Positions 1-6,302 of a DNA stretch of 10,725 nucleotides are shown piece after piece. This DNA comes from an uncultured Riemerella sp. Its GTDB lineage: Bacteria > Bacteroidota > Bacteroidia > Flavobacteriales > Weeksellaceae. Made by a program: the position numbers and the translations under genes. The stretch is from the NCBI GenBank assembly GCA_938037185.1, contig CALHQK010000041.1:1-10725 (forward strand), read 5' to 3'. Under the pieces are notes generated by a model. The model was not told where the DNA came from, ran no database searches, and saw nothing but the letters and a program-made list of their open reading frames with translations. The first letter of the stretch is position 1. Every line of letters begins with the position of its first letter.

Positions 1-254
1 TATGGGCTTCTATAGGGCAACTTACTTTGGCAGCGGTCATTGCTTTTTTATGCCGAAAGAGCGAAAAAGCCACAAAAATTGCGCTTGCTTTATATCTTGC
101 AGGGCTGAGTTTCTTCTTGGTATGGCACATTTTGATAAGTTATTTTACTCACTCCTATTCTCCTGTAATGGTTACCTGCCTTATAGGTGTTTATTTCATT
201 CCGAAATGGGGAGTTCAGTTGTTTAAAAGCACTTTTAAAGCGTGGTTTTTCTAA
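1..254 (+). CDS. 3' end of a membrane protein gene, product unknown
   Basis: The frame is open from base 3 to the TAA at 252-254 and continues beyond the left edge, giving the last 83 residues of a longer protein. The segment is strongly hydrophobic. It shows up to three possible membrane-spanning stretches (around GQLTLAAVIAFLC, IALALYLAGLSFFLVWHIL and PVMVTCLIGVYFI), separated by short polar loops with basic residues (CRKSEKATK), and it ends in a basic/aromatic tail. This looks like the C-terminus of an integral inner-membrane protein, but I do not recognise the family. A TTG at 27 could serve as an internal start, yet the open frame upstream argues for a truncated longer gene. The overlapping frame at 2-226 has an irregular Cys/His/Phe-rich composition and is less credible. 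Confidence 0.6.
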   Translation, partial: WASIGQLTLAAVIAFLCRKSEKATKIALALYLAGLSFFLVWHILISYFTHSYSPVMVTCLIGVYFIPKWGVQLFKSTFKAWFF

Positions 255-314
255 AAACTAAGCGTTCTTTTGGTTTAAGACAAAAAAACATGCTTTTTCC
301 CTGTTTATAGGGTT

Positions 315-528
315 TGCGATAGGTTCTGAACCGGCTCGACCTACCTTTGAGCTAGGTCGAGCCACCTCTGAGCTAGGTCGAGCTACCTTTGAGCAAGGTT
401 GAGCTACCTCTAAGCTAGGTTAAGCTACCTTTAAGCTAGGTTGAGCTGCCTCTGAGCTAGGTCAAGCTACCTTTGAGCTAGGATGAGCCACCTCTAAGTT
501 AGGACAACTCGCCTCCGAACCTATTGCA
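315..528. repeat. Inverted 12-bp borders of the tandem array
   Basis: TGCGATAGGTTC at 315-326 and GAACCTATTGCA at 517-528 are inverted copies matching at 11 of 12 positions. They sit exactly at the two ends of the 21-bp array. The arms and the array together look like one discrete 214-bp element. I see no flanking target-site duplication and no transposase. Confidence 0.75.
328..516. repeat. Nine-unit 21-bp tandem repeat with a 42-bp alternating pattern
   Basis: Nine contiguous units of exactly 21 bp start at 328, 349, 370, 391, 412, 433, 454, 475 and 496. The consensus is GAGCTAGGTCGAGC followed by YACCTYT. The central units (349-390) are nearly identical; the first and last are the most diverged. 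The unit ending alternates strictly between CTTT and CTCT along the first eight copies, so the true period is 42 bp. Each typical unit carries AGGT and ACCT four to six bases apart in inverted orientation, so a transcript could fold within or between units. There are no spacers, so this is not a CRISPR. Because 21 is a multiple of three, one minus-strand frame reads a heptapeptide of the type KVARPSS/EVARPSS, interrupted by two stops. Function is unknown. Confidence 0.9.
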
Positions 529-584
529 GGATAGGGATGGGCGGTTAGGGTTATTTTAAATGCTGCTTTTTCATAAAAAATACC

Positions 585-592
585 TAAATTTG
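585..592 (+). promoter_or_regulatory. Candidate -7 box for thyA (TAnnTTTG)
   Basis: TAAATTTG matches the Bacteroidota -7 consensus TAnnTTTG and lies 18 bp before the thyA ATG, which would leave a very short 5' untranslated region. A convincing TTG -33 element is not visible at the expected 19-bp spacing. The site probably drives the thyA-kdsB-LolA-like cluster. Confidence 0.5.
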
Positions 593-610
593 GCTATTTA
601 AAAATTCGTT

Positions 611-1405
611 ATGCAAAATTATTTAGACCTACTCAGGCATATTTTAGATACCGGAACGGATAAGACCGACCGCACCGGAACGGGAACGAGGAGTGTCTTT
701 GGCTATCAGCTCAGGTATGATTTGTCAAAGGGTTTTCCGCTGGTGACCACCAAGAAAGTTCACCTCAAATCCATCATCTACGAACTCCTTTGGTTTTTAA
801 AAGGCGACACCAACATAAAATACCTTAATGACAATGGCGTAACCATCTGGGACGAATGGGCGGACGAGAATGGAAACCTTGGGCCTGTCTATGGGGCGCA
901 GTGGCGAAGCTGGAAAGGGGCAGATGGCAGGGTAGTAGACCAGATAGCGGAGGTCATCCAGCAGATTAAGACCAATTCGGACAGCCGCAGGCTCATCGTT
1001 TCGGCATGGAATCCCGCTGAAATCCCTGCTATGGCTCTCGCGCCTTGCCACGCTTTGTTTCAGTTTTATGTAGCCGATGGGAAGCTCTCCTTACAGCTTT
1101 ACCAGCGTTCGGCGGATGTGTTCCTCGGTGTGCCGTTTAACATTGCCAGTTATGCCCTGCTTACCATGATGGTGGCGCAGGTCTGCGGATTGGAAGTGGG
1201 CGAGTATATCCATTCTTTCGGAGATGTTCACATTTATAATAATCATTTCGAGCAGGTGAATAAACAGCTCCTCCGCGAGCCAAAATCCCTCCCGACAATG
1301 AAAATAAACCCTGAAGTAAAGGATATTTTCAGCTTTACTTACGAAGATTTTTCCTTAGAAAACTATGACCCTCACCCAGGAATAAAAGCGCCTGTGGCAG
1401 TGTAA
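611..1405 (+). CDS. thyA: Thymidylate synthase
   Basis: ThyA methylates dUMP to dTMP in the cytosol, with 5,10-methylene-tetrahydrofolate as both carbon donor and reductant. The 264-residue length equals that of Escherichia coli ThyA. The catalytic Cys is C146, in the motif APCHALFQFYV. Other family hallmarks are RTGTGT near residue 21, the LYQRSADVFLGVPFNIASYALL region near 163-184 (with the phosphate-binding RS pair), FGDVHIYNNH for dUMP binding, and the C-terminal APVAV that closes over the ligands. The ATG at 611 fits the family N-terminus. The gene heads a tight cluster: kdsB starts 11 bp after its stop. The usual partner gene for dihydrofolate reductase is not adjacent in this window. 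GC content is visibly higher than in the secreted-protein gene downstream. Confidence 0.98.
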   Translation: MQNYLDLLRHILDTGTDKTDRTGTGTRSVFGYQLRYDLSKGFPLVTTKKVHLKSIIYELLWFLKGDTNIKYLNDNGVTIWDEWADENGNLGPVYGAQWRSWKGADGRVVDQIAEVIQQIKTNSDSRRLIVSAWNPAEIPAMALAPCHALFQFYVADGKLSLQLYQRSADVFLGVPFNIASYALLTMMVAQVCGLEVGEYIHSFGDVHIYNNHFEQVNKQLLREPKSLPTMKINPEVKDIFSFTYEDFSLENYDPHPGIKAPVAV

Positions 1406-1416
1406 AATACGAAGAC

Positions 1417-2154
1417 ATGAGAAATAAAATAATAGCCGTTATCCCTGCTCGATACGAGGCAAGCCGTTTCCCAGGGAAGCTTATGCAGCTTTTGGGCGAG
1501 AAAACTGTCATTACCACTACTTACCAAAATGTGGTGGAAACAGGCTTGTTTGATGAGGTTTTCGTGGCTACGGATTCAGAAATTATTTTTAATGAAATAA
1601 AAAACGCAGGGGGAAAAGCCCTGATGACAGGTCAGCACGAAACAGGCAGCGACCGTATCGCAGAGGCTGTGCAGAACATAGACTGTGATATAGTGGTGAA
1701 TGTCCAAGGCGATGAACCTTTCCTAAAAACTGAACCTCTGAAACAGCTGATTTCGGTTTTTGAGGCTGATGACAAGAAGGAAATTTCTCTGGCATCACTC
1801 AAAATTCATTTGACAGAAAAACAAGAAATAGAAAGCCCGAATAATGTAAAAGTAATTACGGATAAAGATGGTTTTGCGCTGTATTTCAGCCGTTCTGTGA
1901 TTCCATATCCGAGAGAAGAGAAGGGCGTAAAATATTTTAAACATATCGGCGTTTATGCTTTTAGGCGGGAGGCTTTGCTTAACTTTGCAAAACTTCCGAT
2001 GAAACCTTTGGAAATTGCTGAAAAAATAGAATGTCTCCGCTATCTGGAATACGGCATGAAAATCAAGATGATAGAGACCAACTTCGTAGGCGTGGGGATA
2101 GATGTTCCAGAGGATTTGGAAAAGGCAAGAGAAATTTTAAGAAAAAATCAATAA
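1417..2154 (+). CDS. kdsB: 3-deoxy-manno-octulosonate cytidylyltransferase (CMP-KDO synthetase)
   Basis: KdsB transfers CMP from CTP to KDO, the activated sugar needed for the LPS inner core; it is a cytosolic enzyme. The 245-residue protein is of normal length and shows the expected signatures: the N-terminal nucleotide loop IPARYEASRFPGK at residues 9-21; TGSDRIAEA near 76-84; NVQGDEP at 95-101, where D99 is the expected Mg-binding Asp; SRSVIPYPRE at 158-167; KHIGVYAFR at 175-183; and GIDVPEDLE near 227-235, with the second metal Asp. It lies 11 bp after thyA and 9 bp before the next gene, so co-transcription is likely. Nothing is missing from the active site. The pairing of kdsB with thyA joins envelope and nucleotide functions with no obvious pathway link. 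Confidence 0.97.
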   Translation: MRNKIIAVIPARYEASRFPGKLMQLLGEKTVITTTYQNVVETGLFDEVFVATDSEIIFNEIKNAGGKALMTGQHETGSDRIAEAVQNIDCDIVVNVQGDEPFLKTEPLKQLISVFEADDKKEISLASLKIHLTEKQEIESPNNVKVITDKDGFALYFSRSVIPYPREEKGVKYFKHIGVYAFRREALLNFAKLPMKPLEIAEKIECLRYLEYGMKIKMIETNFVGVGIDVPEDLEKAREILRKNQ

Positions 2155-2163
2155 AAGAATAAT

Positions 2164-2826
2164 ATGAGAAAAATATGTCTAATATCCTTGGTGTTTTTAG
2201 CGCAAATATTTTCTGCCCAGACTGCGGCTCAGATTATTGATAAAAATATCCAAAATACAGGAGGTTTAGTCCAGTGGAAACTTCTGAATACTATCCTGCT
2301 TCAGGGCAAAGTGATTTTGGGGGTGAATGAGGAATATCCTGTGAAAATCTACCAAGCCAGACCGAATCTGACCAAAACCATCGTAGTAAATGGGAAAAAA
2401 GAGCAGGTCATAGAAGGCTATGATGGGAAAAAGGGCTACGCTATGAACTACGCCGTAAATAAACTCCAAGAATACCCAAATTATAAGCCAGAGAGCTTCG
2501 ATACGGATTTTATCAATTATGAACAAAAGGGCTTCACAGCGGAGCTTTTGGGGGTGGAAAAACTCGGAGATAAGGAAGTTTTCAAAGTAGAACTTACCAA
2601 AAATGTGAATAAAACCATTTACTATTTTGACAAGTTGTCTTATCTACTTTTAAAAGAGGAAAAAAGGGGAGAGACCATCACTTATTCTGATTACAAAAAA
2701 GTAGGAAATCTCCTGATGCCGTTTCGTATAGAGGCTTCCTCGTCAAAAAAGGATTCGGACTATGTGATGATTTTTAGTAAAATAGAACTAAACAAAGCCT
2801 TTAAGGAAGATACCTTTAAATTCTAA
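2164..2826 (+). CDS. Exported LolA-like (outer-membrane lipoprotein-sorting-like) protein
   Basis: The 220-residue protein begins with a clear type I signal peptide (MRKICLISLVFLAQIFSAQ, cleavage probably near A18-Q19), so it should be periplasmic. After it comes a pattern typical of flavobacterial LolA-like proteins: AAQIIDKNIQNTGGLVQWK, then a long run of alternating beta-type segments, including KVELTKNVNKTIYYFDKLSYLLLK and YSDYKKVGNLLMPFRIEAS. In this superfamily a half-barrel binds acyl chains, and true LolA ferries lipoproteins to the outer membrane. Whether this member does so is not shown; it is too diverged for me to name it lolA. Cys5 sits inside the signal-peptide n/h region without a lipobox, so it is not a lipoprotein. 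It is last in the thyA-kdsB cluster, 9 bp after kdsB, and is followed at once by a strong palindrome. Confidence 0.75.
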   Translation: MRKICLISLVFLAQIFSAQTAAQIIDKNIQNTGGLVQWKLLNTILLQGKVILGVNEEYPVKIYQARPNLTKTIVVNGKKEQVIEGYDGKKGYAMNYAVNKLQEYPNYKPESFDTDFINYEQKGFTAELLGVEKLGDKEVFKVELTKNVNKTIYYFDKLSYLLLKEEKRGETITYSDYKKVGNLLMPFRIEASSSKKDSDYVMIFSKIELNKAFKEDTFKF

Positions 2827-2827
2827 T

Positions 2828-2871
2828 AAACACGGGATAAATATGATTTAAATCATATTTATCCCGTGTTT
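2828..2871 (+). terminator. Perfect 44-bp palindrome, likely terminator of the thyA cluster
   Basis: The two 22-base arms (2828-2849 and 2850-2871) are exact reverse complements with no spacer between them. In RNA they would form a long hairpin with CACGGG/CCCGTG near its base, flanked by A and T runs. It begins two bases after the LolA-like stop codon and is followed by TGATTTTAAAA, consistent with Rho-independent termination. Being symmetric, it could act on both strands. Confidence 0.85.
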
Positions 2872-2922
2872 TGATTTTAAAATATTTATTAACTTAGTAA
2901 AGTGAATTTAAATAATGAATTT

Positions 2923-5900
2923 ATGAAAAAAGTTAATTTTTTAGTTTTGTTAGTATTAGTATGCTTACTAAGAGCGCAAGAATTGGATTATACTAAGGCT
3001 CCAAATAGCTATATTTTTGAGCCTACGAATCCTAATAGTGGACTTTTGATTCCGGTAAAAAAAGCCTATGATATGTGGGAGAAAGGCAGTCATATGGGAG
3101 AGCAGCTAATACCCTCTGGTGTTGCTAGTGCAGAGGTGTATTGGGAAGATGTTCATGGCTTAATAAAGTCAGGACAGGATTATAAATTAGAAATTATTGG
3201 TTCAGGTAAAAATGCTAAAATAAAAGTTCCTGTTAGTAAGATTAAGAAAGGGAATGCGTTAATTGTGTATAAGGTAGATGGTACAATTTATTGGTCATGG
3301 CATGTATGGGTAACAGATGATCCAAGTAATGGATCTACTTATATGGCATATCAACAGACATCGAGAGAAAGGAAAGATGGTAAAATAGAAGTAATTCCAC
3401 CTAATGAGTGGGGCTGGATGGATCGAAATCTCGGGGCAATATCTAATAGTTTAACAGAGGAAGGATGGAACAGGAACAATGGACTTTTATATCAATGGGG
3501 GAGAAAGGATCCAATTCCTCCTTTAAATAGTAAAGTTATGGATTTCTATGAAGTTTCTGGATCGGTGGGGAGAGTAACACATTATAATGCATTGAATTAT
3601 AATAGTAGTAATGTTAAGAAGTTAGATAATCTTATTAAGTATGTGCCTTTTTCTTCATCGAGTCCTAAAAACAATATAAGATTAGCGGTACAAAACCCAT
3701 TGAGTTTAATTTATGTTAATGAAGATAACTCTCATAATCAAGCTTATTATGTAAAACCGGAAGGACCTGTTAATTGGTTTGGAAAGATGCCAATATCAAA
3801 TGGAAGTATGGCAGAGATTAATTTGTGGTCAGATAACTCTAAAGGTACTGGTAAAGTGCCGCGAAGTTATAATGGAAACCCTAGCCCTTATAGAAATAAG
3901 TCATCATATGATCCTTGCCCTAATGGTTGGAGGGTTCCTTCAGTATTAGTAGCGGATAGAGGTAATTGGGGGTATCAGGATGATATAAGAATAGACTTTA
4001 GCCCTTTTGGTTTTAGAAGTGATAGATGGAACTTTGGTTTTAAAGAAAGTAAGAGTAATATTATAAAACCAACAGATAAAGATATACCTTCTTATATGAA
4101 AGGAATGAAAGTATATCCTTCTGTGGGAGTTGATGCGACATCAGTAGGGGGGTATAATATGGGGGTTTTTCCAGGAACCGGTTTACTATCTAGATTTACA
4201 CAGGGAGGAAGATATACTGATGGGCATGAAGTGTATTTATGGACAGCAACTATGACAAGGTGGTATGATAATAAATCTCCTGCTGTTGCAGCAAGAGCTT
4301 TAAGAATAGTTCCAGATATGTATCAATCAGACATTCCAGACACTAATTTCCCTAATGTACAAGGAAGATTTGAATATTATCCTTTGAATCATAATATGAC
4401 TTCTGATGCAATGGGAGTCCGTTGTATAAAAGATCCTTTATATATAGTTAATGACTATAATTTTCCAACAGAATATTTCAAGGATGAAATTTCTTTTCCA
4501 ACATTTTTATCAGGAATAGATAATCCCAACTCTTATCAGATAGTTAAGAAAAAGTCAGAATCTATTATAGAAATACCAATTAATAAAGCTTTTTCTGTTC
4601 AAAGTGAGTATCTGAATAATAAGTCTATATTAAAAAATATAAATTATAATAATTTACGAGTGAATGTTTTATGGACAACAAACATAGATCTCGTTAAGCA
4701 GGTAAGTATCTCAAATCATAGCCCTCGTAGTTTGCAGGATATAGATAATACTACAATAAAGGTAAGGATTAATCCAAATCAGACAGGTAATGCAGTAGTT
4801 ACATTACATAATGGTAGTATTAAAAATCCTGTGTATTGGAGTTGGCATATTTGGGTAACAGACTCTGAAGTTAATTCTATAAGATATGTTACAGATGAAC
4901 CTGATAAGACTGCTTATAACTATATAAATTATGTAAATAAGGGGCAGGTATTAGATACAGAGTTTATGGATAGAAATTTAGGAGCAGAAAGTGCTTTTCC
5001 TACTGTATTGGATATAAATAAACCTAGTATAGAAGAACAGAATTTAATAAAAAAATCGGGAGGACTACAATACCAATGGGGAAGAAAAGATCCCATACCT
5101 TCTTTTACGAATCCAGATGGTTCTGTATATGATATTTATTTAGGTAATGTCCACCCTAATGGAACTATAACATATTCAGTTTTATCAGGAAGTATTTATA
5201 ATAGTCCTATAGGAGATTATATTAAGTCTTATAATACTTACTCTACAGCATTGTCTTCAGATAAAATATCAGAAAAAGTAAGCAAAAATTTATCTTACTC
5301 TGTTAGTAACCCATTAATATATATGATTCCTAGTAAACTCATTCCGCCATCATCTATAAGACCTACTTATAATAATGGGACAGATTGGTTAGTAGATGAA
5401 GTAAATATGGCTAGTGATAGATGGGGAAGGGGTGATAAAAAATCTCCTTTTGATCCATGTCCTGAAGGATGGAGAATACCGGATGTAACAAATGTAGATA
5501 TAACAGCTATAACTAAAACAAATAGAAGGGATTATGGTATGTCTCCGTGGGCTAGAAAGAATAGTTATATAGGAGATGGGCATAATATTATTACAGAACT
5601 AAAGGGAAGTATTGTAAAAAATAATAATGTGATAATTGGAGTTAATTTTAATCATAATGAGTATAGTGTAGGAAATTATCCTTTTACAGGGATAAGGGGA
5701 TATCGTGAAGTAATGAGAAATAGTTCTGAAAACTATTATGGTATAAATAGTAACATGTCTGGTTTTTGGCTTGGTAGCTTTATGTCTAATTATACTGGAA
5801 GACCTATTGGCATGACTATAGATAGAAATAATAATCATATGTATTCTTTTAATAATAATATTGATCCTTATTTTGCTATGAATTGTAGATGTGTAAAAGT

Positions 5901-6249
5901 AAAATACACTTTGGAGGGTAAGCAGGAGGGAGCCTATCCTAGAATGCCAATTCCTAGATATATAGCAGCTAAAAACAATAAACTTTTCAGTAATGATCAG
6001 GATAAATTAAAAGTTCAGGAAAAGGATAATGATTTAAAATTATATCCGAACCCAGTAGAGAATATATTGATGATAGAGGGGAACATGAATGATGCTTATT
6101 ACTTCCAAATATATGATTTCTCAACAGGTAATATTGTTATAGAAGGTAAATTTGTTAATAATCAAGTAGATTTATCAAGATTAAAAGGAGGTATATATCT
6201 AATTCGTATAAATAATTCTAATACGGTTATGAAATTTATAAAGAAGTAG
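2923..6249 (+). CDS. Large secreted protein with two FISUMP-like modules and a T9SS sorting domain
   Basis: I start the gene at ATG 2923 (1108 residues) because it opens a proper signal peptide, MKKVNFLVLLVLVCLLRAQ. A GTG at 2902 would add seven polar residues in front of it. The mature protein contains two tandem copies of one module. Copy 1 has YWSWHVWVTD (123-132), WMDRNLGA (165-172), YQWGRKDPIP (190-199), DPCPNGWRVP (330-339) and VRCIK (C501). Copy 2 has YWSWHIWVTD (638-647), DRNLGA (683), YQWGRKDPIP (717-726), DPCPEGWRIP (844-853) and CRCVK (988-990). These motifs match the Fibrobacter succinogenes major paralogous (FISUMP) type domain of Bacteroidota surface proteins. Residues 1037-1108 form a type A T9SS sorting domain (LKLYPNPVENILMIEG... 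GGIYLIRI... MKFIKK), so it is inferred to be exported and anchored on, or released from, the cell surface. The gene is much more AT-rich than its neighbours and richer in AGA and ATA codons. The ligand is unknown. Confidence 0.88.
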   Translation: MKKVNFLVLLVLVCLLRAQELDYTKAPNSYIFEPTNPNSGLLIPVKKAYDMWEKGSHMGEQLIPSGVASAEVYWEDVHGLIKSGQDYKLEIIGSGKNAKIKVPVSKIKKGNALIVYKVDGTIYWSWHVWVTDDPSNGSTYMAYQQTSRERKDGKIEVIPPNEWGWMDRNLGAISNSLTEEGWNRNNGLLYQWGRKDPIPPLNSKVMDFYEVSGSVGRVTHYNALNYNSSNVKKLDNLIKYVPFSSSSPKNNIRLAVQNPLSLIYVNEDNSHNQAYYVKPEGPVNWFGKMPISNGSMAEINLWSDNSKGTGKVPRSYNGNPSPYRNKSSYDPCPNGWRVPSVLVADRGNWGYQDDIRIDFSPFGFRSDRWNFGFKESKSNIIKPTDKDIPSYMKGMKVYPSVGVDATSVGGYNMGVFPGTGLLSRFTQGGRYTDGHEVYLWTATMTRWYDNKSPAVAARALRIVPDMYQSDIPDTNFPNVQGRFEYYPLNHNMTSDAMGVRCIKDPLYIVNDYNFPTEYFKDEISFPTFLSGIDNPNSYQIVKKKSESIIEIPINKAFSVQSEYLNNKSILKNINYNNLRVNVLWTTNIDLVKQVSISNHSPRSLQDIDNTTIKVRINPNQTGNAVVTLHNGSIKNPVYWSWHIWVTDSEVNSIRYVTDEPDKTAYNYINYVNKGQVLDTEFMDRNLGAESAFPTVLDINKPSIEEQNLIKKSGGLQYQWGRKDPIPSFTNPDGSVYDIYLGNVHPNGTITYSVLSGSIYNSPIGDYIKSYNTYSTALSSDKISEKVSKNLSYSVSNPLIYMIPSKLIPPSSIRPTYNNGTDWLVDEVNMASDRWGRGDKKSPFDPCPEGWRIPDVTNVDITAITKTNRRDYGMSPWARKNSYIGDGHNIITELKGSIVKNNNVIIGVNFNHNEYSVGNYPFTGIRGYREVMRNSSENYYGINSNMSGFWLGSFMSNYTGRPIGMTIDRNNNHMYSFNNNIDPYFAMNCRCVKVKYTLEGKQEGAYPRMPIPRYIAAKNNKLFSNDQDKLKVQEKDNDLKLYPNPVENILMIEGNMNDAYYFQIYDFSTGNIVIEGKFVNNQVDLSRLKGGIYLIRINNSNTVMKFIKK

Positions 6250-6262
6250 AAATAATAAAATA

Positions 6263-6291
6263 AAAATCCCTTCTCTCACAGAAGGGATTTT
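6263..6291. terminator. Bidirectional terminator between the secreted-protein gene and ffh
   Basis: AAAATCCCTTC (6263-6273) pairs perfectly with GAAGGGATTTT (6281-6291) across a seven-base loop. The stem is followed by TCTTTT on the + strand and is preceded by an A-rich run that reads as a T tract on the minus strand. It lies between two convergent genes, so it can end both transcripts. Confidence 0.9.
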
Positions 6292-6302
6292 CTTTTATTC
6301 GT

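Larger units (their letters stand above)
255..610. other. Non-coding interval carrying a repeat array and the thyA promoter
   Basis: This 356-bp stretch has no convincing gene. It contains about 60 bp of AT-rich spacer after the membrane-protein stop, then the inverted-repeat-bordered 21-bp array (315-528), then an AT-rich leader with a TAnnTTTG box before thyA. I see no clear Rho-independent terminator for the upstream gene. The only nearby hairpin is CCCT/AGGG at 299-312, which has a four-base stem and no T tract. Confidence 0.7.

Noticed and set aside
2..226. Coding frame MGFYRATYFGSG at the left edge
   Set aside because: It overlaps the hydrophobic membrane-protein frame that is open from the edge and has an irregular composition; only one of the two can be real.
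299..312. Terminator hairpin CCCT/AGGG after the membrane-protein gene
   Set aside because: The stem is only four base pairs and no T tract follows.
328..516. CRISPR array
   Set aside because: The 21-bp units are directly adjacent, with no unique spacers and no cas genes nearby.
797..1051. Minus-strand reading frame inside thyA, and similar antisense frames in kdsB, ffh and the ABC-F gene
   Set aside because: They lie wholly within well-identified genes and have the composition of shadow frames, with no independent support.
2902..2922. GTG start for the large secreted protein
   Set aside because: It would put seven polar residues (MNLNNEF) before an otherwise ideal MKK-type signal peptide; the ATG at 2923 is the better start.
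2944..2970. Lipoprotein lipobox in the secreted protein (Cys14 in VLVC)
   Set aside because: The residue before Cys is Val, not Gly/Ala/Ser, and the hydrophobic core continues past it to LLRAQ, which fits signal peptidase I. A T9SS sorting domain is also present.
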